Positions 1 to 10,014 are shown, counted from the first letter of the stretch. The stretch is DNA of 64,000 nucleotides from Flavobacterium psychrophilum (GCA_945872245.1 CAMBZB010000002.1:1-64000), one strand, 5' to 3'. The notes: generated by a model not told the origin, from the letters alone. Made by a program: numbers and translations.

Positions 1-29
1 TAATTAAGAAGCTAATATTTATATAGAAT

Positions 30-3000
30 ATGTCATCAAACAAAAAATACTGGAAAAGTGTTGAAGAACTAGACGGAAATAGTTCTATTGTTGAGGCGCT
101 TAAAAATAACGAATTTGTTGAAGAAATTCCTACGGATGAATTTTTAGGAAATAGTGATGCTTTGTCATCTTCCTCAACAACACGTCGCGATTTTTTAAAG
201 TACGTTGGATTCAGTACTGCAGCAGCTACACTTGCAGCTTGCGAAGGTCCTGTTCATCTATCAATACCTTACGTAGTACAACCAGAACAAATCATTCCTG
301 GAATTGCTGATTATTATGCAACATCGGTTTTTGATGGTTTTGATTTCGCTAACCTTTTAGTTAAAACTCGTGAAGGGCGTCCTATCAAAATAGATAACAA
401 TACTATGGTAGGCGCTAAATTTTCAGCCAATGCCAGAATTCACGCATCCATATTGTCATTATATGACAGTATGCGTTTGAAGGAGCCAAAAATTGCCGGT
501 AAAAACGCTAGTTGGATTGATGTTGATTCAAAAATAAAATCAAGTTTGGCTGATGCCAAAGCAAAAGGAGGACAAGTTGTACTCTTGACTAATACCTTGG
601 CAAGCCCTTCAACTGAAAAGTTAATAGCTGAATTTATTGCCAAGAATCCAAATGCAAAACACGTAGTTTACGATGCCGTTTCTGAGTCAGAAGCATTAGA
701 TGCATTCGAAACGGTTTACGGCGAAAGAGCTTTGGTTGATTACGATTTTTCAAAAGCATCATTAATCGTTTCTGTCGGTGCGGATTTCTTGGGAGATTGG
801 CAAGGCGGAAGTTACGATTCAGGATATGCTCAAGGCAGAATTCCTAAAAGCGGAAAAATGTCACGTCATTTCCAATTGGAGGCTAATATGACTTTGTCTG
901 GTGCTGCTGCCGACAAACGCGTTGCTATGTCAACCGCAAATCAAAAGCAAGCATTGGTGCTTATATACAATACGGTTGTTGGAGCTTCGGTTCCAGTAAA
1001 TTTAGAGGCTAAATTTAAAACTGAAGTTACCAAAGCGGCTCAACAGTTAAAAGCTGCCGGGCGCCAGGGAGTTTTAGTTTCTGGAATTCAAGATAAAAAC
1101 GCCCAGTTGTTGGTTTTAGCCATCAATCAAGCATTAGCAAGTGAGTCTTTTTCAACTAGTGGAACAAGACAAATCAGAAAAGGATCTAGCCAAAAAGTAG
1201 CCCAATTAGTTGCTGCTATGAAAGCAGGAAGCGTTCATACTTTGATTATGAGTGGTGTTAATCCAGTTTATTCTTTGCCAAATTCAAAAGATTTTGTCGA
1301 AGGTTTGAAAAAAGTAAGTCTTTCGGCTAGCTTTTCTTTAAGAGAAGACGAAACTGCTTCTTTGACAACTATTGCGGCCGCCGCACCTCATTATTTAGAA
1401 TCATGGGGAGATGTAAGTATTACAAAAGGAACGTATGGTTTGACTCAGCCTACCATTCGACCACTATTCAATACCAAGCAATTTCAGGATGTTTTATTGT
1501 CTTTAAATGGTAATGCTGGAACTTTCTATGATTATTTAAAAGTAAATATTGCTTCAAATGCTCCAGGTTCTACTTGGAATAAAGTACTACATGACGGAAT
1601 TTTTGTTGGAACAATACCATCTTCTTCCGCAGGTTCGGCTGATTACACTGCCGCTGCAAATGCGTTGGCTAAGTCAAAAGCCGCTTCTAATTTCGAATTG
1701 TTATTGTATACAAAAACAGGTTTAGGCGATGGACAACAAGCAAACAATCCTTGGTTGCAAGAATTTCCAGATCCAATTACAAGAGTTTCTTGGGATAATT
1801 ACGTTACGGTTTCCAATGCAGATGCGAAACGTTTAGGTTTGTCAAATGAAATCGTTGCTAATGGTGGTTTGAACGGAAGTTATGCTAACATTACTACTGC
1901 CGATGGCGTTACATTAGAAAATGTACCTGTAATTGTTCAACCTGGACAAGCAGTTGGGACACTTGGTTTGGCCTTAGGGTATGGTAAAAGTGCCGCTTTA
2001 AAAGAAGAAATGCAGGTAGGTTTAAATGCCTATTCCATATATAAAGGGTTCAATAATGTACAGTCTGTTTCGTTGACAAAGGCAGACGGACAACATGAGT
2101 TTGCTTGTGTTCAAGGGCAGAAAACATTAATGGGAAGAGGGGATATTATTAAAGAAACTACTTTAGAAATATTCAATACCAAAGATGCAGAAGTTTGGAA
2201 CGAACAACCAATGGTTTCCTTGGATCATAAAGAAGTAAAAGCGACATCAGTTAATTTATGGGAGTCTTTTGATCGTTCTGTTGGGCATCATTTTAATCTT
2301 TCCATCGATTTAAACGCTTGTACGGGTTGTGGATCATGCGTTATAGCGTGTCACGCCGAAAATAATGTACCTGTTGTAGGTAAATCTGAAATTAGAAGAA
2401 GCCGAGATATGCACTGGTTGCGTATTGACAGGTATTATTCTTCTGAAGATACTTTTGCCGGTGACAACGAAAGAAAAGAAAATATTGCAGGTTTATCGAG
2501 TTCATTATCCACTTTTAATGAAATGGAAAAAGCAGGGGATAATCCACAAGTTTCTTTCCAGCCTGTAATGTGTCAACATTGTAATCACGCTCCATGTGAG
2601 ACTGTTTGTCCTGTGGCAGCAACTTCACACGGTCGTCAGGGACAAAATCAGATGGCTTACAACAGATGTGTTGGTACTCGTTACTGTGCGAACAACTGTC
2701 CATACAAAGTACGTCGTTTTAACTGGTTTTTGTACAACAAAAACAGCGAATTTGATTTCCACATGAATGATGATTTGGGACGTATGGTATTAAACCCAGA
2801 TGTAAATGTTCGTTCCCGTGGGGTTATGGAAAAATGTTCAATGTGTATTCAAAAAACACAAGCAACTATATTGGCAGCCAAAAACGAAGGAAGAACAATT
2901 GTAGATGGAGAATTCCAAACGGCATGTTCTAGTGCTTGTACTACTGGAGCAATGATTTTTGGAGATGTTAATGACAAAGAAAGTCAAGTTGCTAAGTTGG

Positions 3001-3086
3001 TTGAAGAGGAAAGAATGTATCATTTGTTAGAACATGTGGGAACAAAACCAAATGTTTTCTATCATGTTAAAGTTAGAAATACTTAA
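30..3086 (+). CDS. actB: Alternative complex III subunit ActB (Tat-exported iron-sulfur protein)
   Basis: This is the large periplasmic electron-transfer subunit of alternative complex III, which oxidises menaquinol and passes electrons towards cytochrome c or directly to the oxidase. A twin-arginine motif RRDFLK lies at residues 52-57 and is followed by LAAC with Cys71, so the protein is probably a Tat-exported lipoprotein. Residues of roughly 75-640 resemble a molybdopterin oxidoreductase domain; family knowledge says this domain has lost its cofactor. The C-terminal domain carries four cysteine clusters: C764/767/770/774, C848/851/856/860, C880/886/890 and C936/939/966/970, fitting three 4Fe-4S and one 3Fe-4S centre. 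It leads a tight operon with actC-actF and the oxidase genes. The TAA at positions 1-3 may be the end of actA, which lies outside the window. Identification is firm. Confidence 0.96.
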   Translation: MSSNKKYWKSVEELDGNSSIVEALKNNEFVEEIPTDEFLGNSDALSSSSTTRRDFLKYVGFSTAAATLAACEGPVHLSIPYVVQPEQIIPGIADYYATSVFDGFDFANLLVKTREGRPIKIDNNTMVGAKFSANARIHASILSLYDSMRLKEPKIAGKNASWIDVDSKIKSSLADAKAKGGQVVLLTNTLASPSTEKLIAEFIAKNPNAKHVVYDAVSESEALDAFETVYGERALVDYDFSKASLIVSVGADFLGDWQGGSYDSGYAQGRIPKSGKMSRHFQLEANMTLSGAAADKRVAMSTANQKQALVLIYNTVVGASVPVNLEAKFKTEVTKAAQQLKAAGRQGVLVSGIQDKNAQLLVLAINQALASESFSTSGTRQIRKGSSQKVAQLVAAMKAGSVHTLIMSGVNPVYSLPNSKDFVEGLKKVSLSASFSLREDETASLTTIAAAAPHYLESWGDVSITKGTYGLTQPTIRPLFNTKQFQDVLLSLNGNAGTFYDYLKVNIASNAPGSTWNKVLHDGIFVGTIPSSSAGSADYTAAANALAKSKAASNFELLLYTKTGLGDGQQANNPWLQEFPDPITRVSWDNYVTVSNADAKRLGLSNEIVANGGLNGSYANITTADGVTLENVPVIVQPGQAVGTLGLALGYGKSAALKEEMQVGLNAYSIYKGFNNVQSVSLTKADGQHEFACVQGQKTLMGRGDIIKETTLEIFNTKDAEVWNEQPMVSLDHKEVKATSVNLWESFDRSVGHHFNLSIDLNACTGCGSCVIACHAENNVPVVGKSEIRRSRDMHWLRIDRYYSSEDTFAGDNERKENIAGLSSSLSTFNEMEKAGDNPQVSFQPVMCQHCNHAPCETVCPVAATSHGRQGQNQMAYNRCVGTRYCANNCPYKVRRFNWFLYNKNSEFDFHMNDDLGRMVLNPDVNVRSRGVMEKCSMCIQKTQATILAAKNEGRTIVDGEFQTACSSACTTGAMIFGDVNDKESQVAKLVEEERMYHLLEHVGTKPNVFYHVKVRNT

Positions 3087-3113
3087 AAAAATTAAAAATC
3101 AATTTAAAGGATT

Positions 3114-4517
3114 ATGTCTCATATATACGACGCACCCATTAGAAAACCTTTAATCATTGGTGATAAATCTTATCACGATGTAACAGTAGATGTTGCTGCA
3201 CCTGTCGAAGGGAAAGCTAATAAACAATGGTGGATTGTATTTTCAATCGCTTTAATAGCCTTCCTTTGGGGATTGGGCTGTATTATTTACACTATTTCTA
3301 CTGGTATCGGAACTTGGGGATTGAACAAAACAGTAGGTTGGGCCTGGGATATCACGAACTTCGTTTGGTGGGTTGGTATTGGTCACGCGGGAACCCTGAT
3401 TTCAGCAGTACTTTTATTATTCCGTCAAAGATGGAGAATGGCGATTAACCGTTCTGCAGAAGCAATGACTATTTTCTCCGTAATTCAAGCGGGTTTATTT
3501 CCAATTATCCACATGGGTCGTCCTTGGTTAGCTTATTGGGTTTTACCAATACCAAACCAATTTGGATCTCTTTGGGTGAACTTTAACTCCCCTTTACTTT
3601 GGGACGTATTTGCAATTTCGACTTATCTTTCTGTATCATTGGTTTTCTGGTGGACAGGATTACTACCAGACTTTGCTATGCTTAGGGATAGAGCAATCAC
3701 TCCTTTCAATAAACGAATTTATTCTATATTGAGCTTTGGATGGAGCGGAAGAGCAAAAGATTGGCAACGTTTTGAGGAAGTTTCCTTAGTCCTTGCAGGT
3801 TTGGCTACACCATTGGTGCTTTCGGTTCATACTATTGTATCTATGGACTTTGCTACTTCGGTTATACCGGGATGGCATACCACCATTTTTCCTCCTTACT
3901 TTGTTGCAGGAGCCGTTTTCTCTGGATTTGCTATGGTAAACACCTTGCTTATTGTTATGAGAAAAGTATCTAATCTAGAAGCTTATATTACTATTCAGCA
4001 TATCGAATTAATGAACATTGTAATCATGATTACAGGTTCTATTGTAGGGGTTGCTTATATTACCGAACTTTTTGTTGCTTGGTATTCTGGAGTGGAATAC
4101 GAACAATATGCATTCTTGAATAGAGCTACTGGACCTTACTGGTGGGCTTATTGGTCTATGATGACTTGTAACGTTTTTTCTCCACAATTTATGTGGTTCA
4201 AAAAATTAAGAACAAGTATTATGTTCTCATTCATTATTTCTATTGTAGTAAACATTGGAATGTGGTTCGAAAGATTTGTAATTATTGTTACTTCATTGCA
4301 TAGAGATTATCTTCCTTCATCTTGGACCATGTTTTCGCCAACGTTTGTAGATATTGGTATCTTCATAGGAACAATAGGTTTCTTCTTTGTGTTGTTCTTG
4401 TTATATGCCAGAACATTCCCTGTAATTGCTCAGGCGGAAGTAAAAACAATATTGAAAGGAACCGGAGACAATTACATTAGAGAAAGAGCAGCAAATAAAG
4501 ATTCACATCATGAGTAA
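3114..4517 (+). CDS. actC: Alternative complex III subunit ActC (NrfD-like membrane quinol subunit)
   Basis: This 467-residue integral membrane protein belongs to the NrfD/PsrC family. In alternative complex III it binds menaquinol near the periplasmic face and contacts the ActB iron-sulfur chain. About ten hydrophobic segments can be seen, beginning near residue 40 (WWIVFSIALIAFLWG), with short soluble ends. It lies 27 bp after actB, and its last 8 bases overlap the start of actD (ATGAGTAATAA, where the TAA closes actC), which implies translational coupling. ActF later in the operon belongs to the same fold family. The order B-C-D-E-F is the usual one for this complex. Confidence 0.95.
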   Translation: MSHIYDAPIRKPLIIGDKSYHDVTVDVAAPVEGKANKQWWIVFSIALIAFLWGLGCIIYTISTGIGTWGLNKTVGWAWDITNFVWWVGIGHAGTLISAVLLLFRQRWRMAINRSAEAMTIFSVIQAGLFPIIHMGRPWLAYWVLPIPNQFGSLWVNFNSPLLWDVFAISTYLSVSLVFWWTGLLPDFAMLRDRAITPFNKRIYSILSFGWSGRAKDWQRFEEVSLVLAGLATPLVLSVHTIVSMDFATSVIPGWHTTIFPPYFVAGAVFSGFAMVNTLLIVMRKVSNLEAYITIQHIELMNIVIMITGSIVGVAYITELFVAWYSGVEYEQYAFLNRATGPYWWAYWSMMTCNVFSPQFMWFKKLRTSIMFSFIISIVVNIGMWFERFVIIVTSLHRDYLPSSWTMFSPTFVDIGIFIGTIGFFFVLFLLYARTFPVIAQAEVKTILKGTGDNYIRERAANKDSHHE

Positions 4518-5034
4518 TAAAGTAATACACGCCATTTATAATGACGATGATATATTGATGGATGCCGTTAAGAAAACCCGTGCGGCCCACTATCATATTG
4601 AAGATGTTTTTACTCCATTTCCGGTGCACGGATTGGATAAAGCAATGGGATTAGCGCCCACTAGATTAGCAATATGTGCTTTTATCTATGGTTTGTGCGG
4701 CTTATCATTTGGAACTTGGATGATGAATTACATTATGATTCAAGATTGGCCTCAGGATATTGGTGGAAAACCAAGCTTTAGTTACATTCAAAATATGCCT
4801 TCTTTCGTGCCAATTATGTTTGAAGAAACTGTGTTCTTTGCGGCGCATTTAATGGTGATCACTTTTTATATGAGAAGTAGATTGTGGCCTTTCAAAGAAG
4901 CAGAGAATCCAGATGTAAGAACAACGGATGATCATTTCCTAATGGAAGTTGTGGTAAATGACAACGAAAAAGAGCTCGTTTCTTTTTTCGAAAATACTGG
5001 AGCAGTAGAAGTAAAAGTAATTGAAAAGCATTAA
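4510..5034 (+). CDS. actD: Alternative complex III subunit ActD (DUF3341 membrane protein)
   Basis: A 174-residue protein of the DUF3341 family, the small two-helix membrane subunit of alternative complex III. A soluble N-terminal part of about 55 residues (with KKTRAAHYHIEDVFTPFPVHG) precedes two hydrophobic segments near residues 55-78 and 105-122, followed by a charged C-terminal tail. The ATG overlaps the actC stop by 8 bases, and actE begins 8 bases downstream. It has no cofactor-binding motif, and its role is structural as far as known. Context and family signature agree. Confidence 0.93.
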   Translation: MSNKVIHAIYNDDDILMDAVKKTRAAHYHIEDVFTPFPVHGLDKAMGLAPTRLAICAFIYGLCGLSFGTWMMNYIMIQDWPQDIGGKPSFSYIQNMPSFVPIMFEETVFFAAHLMVITFYMRSRLWPFKEAENPDVRTTDDHFLMEVVVNDNEKELVSFFENTGAVEVKVIEKH

Positions 5035-5042
5035 TTGTCGAT

Positions 5043-5591
5043 ATGAAAAGTCTATATAAAATAACATTTGTAGTTTGTATTACTATTTTAGTTTCGTCTT
5101 GCCATGATAATTCGAAGCCTAATTACCAATACATGCCTAATATGTACGAGTCAGTTGGATATGAAACCTATTCTGAGTCAAATGCGTTTAAAAACGGAAA
5201 AGAAGGTCAGCTTCCTCCTGCGGGAACACTCAAAAGAGGTTTCGAACCGTATGAATATGAAAATTCAACAGCAGGTTATGATTTAGCCAAATTAAATTTA
5301 AAATCCCCCCTTGATTCCATTTCTGAAAAGGAGCACACTAAATCTAAGGAATTATACGAAATTTATTGTGCTATTTGTCACGGTAATGCCGGTGATGGAA
5401 AAGGGAAATTAGTGACTCAAGGAAAATTCCTTGGGATTCCAAGTTATAAAGATAGGATTATAACGGAAGGAAGTATCTTTCATGTACAAACGTACGGTTT
5501 AAATTCAATGGGTTCTTATGCAAACCAGTTGAATCAACACGAACGTTGGTTAATAGCCTCCTATGTTTTAGAACTGAAAGCCAAATTATAA
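5043..5591 (+). CDS. actE: Alternative complex III subunit ActE (monoheme cytochrome c lipoprotein)
   Basis: A 182-residue monoheme cytochrome c. The N-terminus is a lipoprotein signal ending in LVSSC (Cys20), so it should be lipid-anchored on the periplasmic side. The heme motif CAICH occupies C109, C112 and H113, and Met156 in GLNSMGSYA is a plausible sixth ligand. It receives electrons from the ActB iron-sulfur chain and delivers them to cytochrome c or directly to the oxidase encoded downstream. It sits 8 bases after actD and 27 bases before actF in the same operon. Confidence 0.95.
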   Translation: MKSLYKITFVVCITILVSSCHDNSKPNYQYMPNMYESVGYETYSESNAFKNGKEGQLPPAGTLKRGFEPYEYENSTAGYDLAKLNLKSPLDSISEKEHTKSKELYEIYCAICHGNAGDGKGKLVTQGKFLGIPSYKDRIITEGSIFHVQTYGLNSMGSYANQLNQHERWLIASYVLELKAKL

Positions 5592-5618
5592 TTGTAGAAC
5601 AAAATCATCATAATAGAT

Positions 5619-6947
5619 ATGTATACATTTTCAAGTAAATTAAAAACATTTTCTCTAATCTTAATAGTCGTTGGTCTTTTAGGAATTGGGTATGGTTTTA
5701 TGTCTGCACCAAAAGATATTCAAGAAGTTGAGGCAATTCTTGCTTCAGATGCACATGGAGGTCATCATGAAGCCTCTAATTCTTCAGGCGAAGCGCATGC
5801 TGTAGCTGAAAACGACAAAGTAAGCGCTGAAACGGAGCATAAAGAACATCTAGAACATGTTTTGCATCAATTGCAAAATAAGCCTTGGTCAGCATTGTAT
5901 GTTGCCTGTATTTTCTTTATGTTAATTTCTCTTGGAGTTTTGGCATTTTACGCCATTCAACAAGTGGCTCAATCAGGTTGGTCTCCCGTATTGTTTAGAG
6001 TGATGCAAGGAATAACGGCTTATTTGCCTGTTGGGTCAGTTATTTTCTTCATTGTATTGCTACTTTGTGGTTTACATTTCAATCACTTGTTTGTTTGGTT
6101 AGATCCTGAAGTTGTGGCAAATGACAAACTTATTCAGGCAAAGTCAGGATATTTGAATTTTCCTTTCTGGATTATTAGAGCGGCAATATTCTTGATTGGA
6201 TGGAATCTGTACCGATATTTTTCCAGAAAAAATTGTTTGGCTCAAGATGAAGCAAAAGACGACAGTTTCTACAAAAAGAACTTCAAGATGTCAGCGGGTT
6301 TTTTGGTATTCTTTATCGTTACAGAATCGATTATGTCTTGGGACTGGATTATGTCAATCGATCCGCATTGGTTTAGTACCTTGTTCGGTTGGTATGTTTT
6401 TGCCAGTTTCTTTGTGAGTGGTATTACAACCATTTGTATGATTTCTTTGTATTTGAAATCAAAAGGATATTTAGAGCATGTCAATACTAGTCATATTCAT
6501 GATTTGGCAAAATTTATGTTTGGTTTTAGCGTGTTCTGGACGTATTTATGGTTCTCCCAATTTATGTTGATTTGGTATGCCGATATTCCTGAAGAAGTAA
6601 CCTATTTTGTTACAAGAATTGAAGTTTTTAATCTTCCTTTCTTTGGCGCAGTTGTCATGAATTTTGTGTTTCCAATATTAATTTTAGTAAACACTGATTT
6701 CAAGAGAATTACTTGGGTATTAGTAATGGCTGGCACTGTAATTTTATTGGGGCATTATGTTGATTTTTTCAACATGATTATGCCTGGTACAGTAGGCGAC
6801 CAATGGTTTATTGGGATTTCAGAAATTGCATCCCTTCTTTTCTTCCTTGGATTATTTATTTATGTTGTTTTCACGGCATTGACAAAAGTGCCGCTGTTGC
6901 CAAAAAGAAACCCATTCATTGAAGAAAGTAAGCATTTCCATTATTAA
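5619..6947 (+). CDS. actF: Alternative complex III subunit ActF (NrfD-like membrane protein)
   Basis: A 442-residue polytopic membrane protein, the second NrfD-type subunit of alternative complex III and a partner of ActC. The first helix (residues about 10-28) is followed by a soluble loop rich in histidine and acid residues (H46, H49, H50, H60, H74, H77, H80, H83) before helix two at about 90. Roughly ten helices follow. It is thought to help move protons, but this is debated for the family. The gene ends 19 bp before the CoxII gene, so reductase and oxidase genes are probably co-transcribed. Confidence 0.94.
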   Translation: MYTFSSKLKTFSLILIVVGLLGIGYGFMSAPKDIQEVEAILASDAHGGHHEASNSSGEAHAVAENDKVSAETEHKEHLEHVLHQLQNKPWSALYVACIFFMLISLGVLAFYAIQQVAQSGWSPVLFRVMQGITAYLPVGSVIFFIVLLLCGLHFNHLFVWLDPEVVANDKLIQAKSGYLNFPFWIIRAAIFLIGWNLYRYFSRKNCLAQDEAKDDSFYKKNFKMSAGFLVFFIVTESIMSWDWIMSIDPHWFSTLFGWYVFASFFVSGITTICMISLYLKSKGYLEHVNTSHIHDLAKFMFGFSVFWTYLWFSQFMLIWYADIPEEVTYFVTRIEVFNLPFFGAVVMNFVFPILILVNTDFKRITWVLVMAGTVILLGHYVDFFNMIMPGTVGDQWFIGISEIASLLFFLGLFIYVVFTALTKVPLLPKRNPFIEESKHFHY

Positions 6948-6966
6948 TATTTTAAAGAAAAATTAG

Positions 6967-8121
6967 ATGACAAGTTTGTTGGTAATTATAGTTTTAGTTT
7001 TATTGGCTATTGCATTGTGGCAATTGACTAAGATATTTGATTTGACTCAAGTTGGCGCAAGTAAGGATCTTTCTCAAGTTGCGAATGATGAAGATAATAA
7101 CACCCAAGGGTATTTGATGTTTGGGTTCTTAGCATTCATATACATTTTCACCATTTACGGATTGTTTAAATGGAGTCCTTTGGTATTGCACACTCCTGCT
7201 TCTGAACATGGTGGTACCGTTGATAATTTAATGAATATTACATGGATTATAATTTTTGCAGTTCAGGCAATAACACAGGTTTTATTACATTATTTCGCCT
7301 TCAAATACAGAGGAAATAAAGACCAAAAGGCTTTGTATTTTTCCGATAGTACTAAATTAGAAGTGATTTGGAGTGGTATTCCAGCAGTTGTTTTAGCCGT
7401 TTTAATTCTTTATGGATTGTATGCTTGGACCAACATTATGTTTATAGACGAGGATGAAGATACTGTCGTAATTGAATTATACGCTCAGCAATTCAAATGG
7501 ACAGCACGATATTCAGGTGAAGATAATGTTCTTGGAAAAGCTAATGTAAGGCTTATTGAAGGGGTTAATACTTTGGGTGTTGATTTGTCAGACCCAAATG
7601 CACAAGATGATATTGTAGTTTCTGAATTGCACATCCCAAAAGGAAAAAAAATCCATTTTAAATTTCGTTCTCAAGATGTGTTGCATTCAGCATACATGCC
7701 GTATTTCAGAGCACAAATGAACTGCGTTCCAGGAATGGTTACGGAATTTGCTTACAAGCCTATTTATACTACTGAAGAGTATAGAGAATTGCCTTATATG
7801 ATTGAAAAAGTGGCAAACATTAATAGAATTAGAGCCAAAAAAAGTATTGAGCTTGTTGCAAACGGCGAAACCGCTCTTGATCCGTATGCTTTTGATTTTT
7901 TATTGCTTTGTAATAAAATTTGTGGGGCTTCCCATTACAACATGCAAATGAAAATTGTAGTTGATACACCGGCAGAGTATAAAAAATGGCTGAGTGCTAA
8001 ACCAACAATAGTTCAAGAAGTTAAAACTGCCAACACACCGGCACCAGTTGAGGGTGGAATGGGAAAAGATTCTACTAAGGCCATTGATACTTCCGCTATG
8101 TCTAAAATAGCCATGAAATAA
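6967..8121 (+). CDS. coxB: Cytochrome c oxidase subunit II (CuA subunit)
   Basis: Subunit II of an aa3-type oxidase; it holds the dinuclear CuA centre that accepts electrons from cytochrome c. The CuA ligands are visible as H240 (DVLHSAY) and the CNKICGASHYNM loop giving C315, C319, H323 and M326. The form is unusual. Four hydrophobic segments (about 4-20, 50-67, 88-110, 132-155) precede the cupredoxin domain instead of the usual two, and about 45 residues (268-310) are inserted between the PGMVTEF strand and the CuA loop. No cytochrome c domain is fused at the C-terminus. It sits directly between actF and CoxI, matching the reductase-oxidase supercomplex known in Flavobacterium. Confidence 0.95.
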   Translation: MTSLLVIIVLVLLAIALWQLTKIFDLTQVGASKDLSQVANDEDNNTQGYLMFGFLAFIYIFTIYGLFKWSPLVLHTPASEHGGTVDNLMNITWIIIFAVQAITQVLLHYFAFKYRGNKDQKALYFSDSTKLEVIWSGIPAVVLAVLILYGLYAWTNIMFIDEDEDTVVIELYAQQFKWTARYSGEDNVLGKANVRLIEGVNTLGVDLSDPNAQDDIVVSELHIPKGKKIHFKFRSQDVLHSAYMPYFRAQMNCVPGMVTEFAYKPIYTTEEYRELPYMIEKVANINRIRAKKSIELVANGETALDPYAFDFLLLCNKICGASHYNMQMKIVVDTPAEYKKWLSAKPTIVQEVKTANTPAPVEGGMGKDSTKAIDTSAMSKIAMK

Positions 8122-8150
8122 TTATTTAAGAAAATTTAAAGTACACATAT

Positions 8151-9947
8151 ATGTCAGCAGAAGGTCACGATCACACACAAGATCACGAACACGAACACCA
8201 CCATAAAGACACTTTTATTACTAAATATATTTTTAGTATAGATCACAAAATGATTGCTAAACAATACTTGTTAACAGGTATTATTATGGGTGTTATTGGT
8301 GTTGCTATTTCTTTACTTTTCAGATTACAACTAGCTTGGCCAGAACAATCTTTTAAGATTTTTAGTATTGTATTAGGCGATAGTTATGCGCCAGATGGAG
8401 TAATGTTAAATGACAGGTATTTGGCATTGGTAACGATTCATGGAACAATAATGGTATTCTTTGTTCTAACCGCTGCCTTAAGTGGTACATTTAGTAATTT
8501 GTTAATTCCACTTCAATTGGGTGCGAGGGATATGGCATCCGGATTTTTGAATATGGTGTCTTATTGGTTATTTTTTCTTTCTAGTGTTTTAATGGTATCC
8601 TCACTTTTTGTTGAATCGGGACCAGCATCTGCAGGATGGACAATTTACCCACCATTAAGTGCTTTGCCACAAGCAATCCCAGGTTCTGGAGCTGGTATGA
8701 CTCTTTGGTTGGTTTCAATGGCAGTTTTTATTGCTGCTTCTTTAATGGGTTCTTTAAACTATATTGTAACGGTTATTAATTTAAGAACTAAAGGAATGTC
8801 GTTGACTAGGATGCCTCTTACGATATGGGCTTTCTTTGTTACTGCTATAATTGGAGTTATTTCGTTCCCCGTATTATTATCGGCTGCTTTATTATTGATT
8901 TTCGATAGAAGTTTTGGAACTTCTTTCTTCTTATCAGATATTTATATCGCTGGAGAGGTTTTACATTATCAAGGAGGTTCTCCAGTTTTGTTTGAGCACC
9001 TATTTTGGTTCTTGGGTCATCCTGAAGTATACATTATTTTACTACCTGCTTTAGGAATTACTTCAGAAGTTATTGCTACCAATTCACGCAAGCCTATTTT
9101 TGGATACAGAGCAATGATTATGTCTATATTGGCAATTGCATTTTTATCTACCATAGTTTGGGGTCACCACATGTTTATTACGGGAATGAATCCGTTCCTT
9201 GGATCGGTGTTTACATTTACCACTTTATTGATTGCGATTCCTTCAGCTGTAAAAGCTTTTAACTATATTACTACATTGTGGAAAGGGAACCTACAGTTAA
9301 ATCCAGCCATGTTGTTTTCTATCGGTTTGGTTTCTACGTTTATAACAGGGGGTTTAACGGGGATTATTCTTGGCGATAGTACTTTGGATATCAATGTGCA
9401 TGATACTTATTTTGTAGTGGCTCACTTCCACTTGGTTATGGGTATTTCTGCACTTTACGGAATGTTTGCGGGGATTTACCACTGGTTTCCAAAAATGTTT
9501 GGAAGAATGTTGAATAAAAATCTTGGATACGTTCACTTTTGGGCAACTGCAGTTTGTGCTTATGGGGTCTTTTTTCCAATGCACTTCATAGGATTAGCTG
9601 GTTTGCCAAGACGTTACTATACCAATACTAACTTTCCTTTATTTGATGATTTACAAAATGTAAACGTTTTAATAACTGTTTTTGCATTAATTGGTGGGGC
9701 ATTCCAATTGGTATTTTTGTACAATTTCTTCAGTAGTATTTTCTATGGTAAGAGAACGGTTCAAAATCCATGGAAATCGAACACTTTAGAATGGACAGCG
9801 CCTATTGAACATATACACGGAAACTGGCATGGAGCAATTCCGGAGGTACACCGTTGGCCATACGATTACAGCAAACCAGGTCATGACGAAGATTTTGTTC
9901 CTCAAAATGTTCCGATGAAAGAGGGTGAAGAAGTTTTACACCATTAA
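8151..9947 (+). CDS. coxA: Cytochrome c oxidase subunit I (heme-copper oxidase catalytic subunit)
   Basis: The catalytic subunit: it reduces oxygen at heme a3-CuB and pumps protons. Heme and copper ligands are all present: H97 and H427 for heme a, H425 for heme a3, and H290, H339 and H340 for CuB. The HPEVY motif supplies the cross-linked Y294 and also E292, which marks an A1-type proton channel; D127 and K368 fit the D and K channel entrances. The N-terminus is histidine-rich (nine His among residues 6-18). About twelve helices are seen. Subunits III and IV are not adjacent but lie about 15 kb downstream. A rho-independent terminator follows the stop. Confidence 0.97.
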   Translation: MSAEGHDHTQDHEHEHHHKDTFITKYIFSIDHKMIAKQYLLTGIIMGVIGVAISLLFRLQLAWPEQSFKIFSIVLGDSYAPDGVMLNDRYLALVTIHGTIMVFFVLTAALSGTFSNLLIPLQLGARDMASGFLNMVSYWLFFLSSVLMVSSLFVESGPASAGWTIYPPLSALPQAIPGSGAGMTLWLVSMAVFIAASLMGSLNYIVTVINLRTKGMSLTRMPLTIWAFFVTAIIGVISFPVLLSAALLLIFDRSFGTSFFLSDIYIAGEVLHYQGGSPVLFEHLFWFLGHPEVYIILLPALGITSEVIATNSRKPIFGYRAMIMSILAIAFLSTIVWGHHMFITGMNPFLGSVFTFTTLLIAIPSAVKAFNYITTLWKGNLQLNPAMLFSIGLVSTFITGGLTGIILGDSTLDINVHDTYFVVAHFHLVMGISALYGMFAGIYHWFPKMFGRMLNKNLGYVHFWATAVCAYGVFFPMHFIGLAGLPRRYYTNTNFPLFDDLQNVNVLITVFALIGGAFQLVFLYNFFSSIFYGKRTVQNPWKSNTLEWTAPIEHIHGNWHGAIPEVHRWPYDYSKPGHDEDFVPQNVPMKEGEEVLHH

Positions 9948-9966
9948 TATATTTCAATACAATACT

Positions 9967-9998
9967 AAAATGCCTTTCGTTCCGAAAGGCATTTTTAT
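9967..9998 (+). terminator. Rho-independent terminator of the act-cox operon
   Basis: An 11-bp perfect stem (AATGCCTTTCG at 9969-9979 with its complement at 9983-9993) closes a 3-base loop and runs into a T-rich tail. It begins about 20 bp after the CoxI stop and separates the respiratory operon from ruvB. Confidence 0.9.
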
Positions 9999-10014
9999 TT
10001 GCTTATAACTTTGT

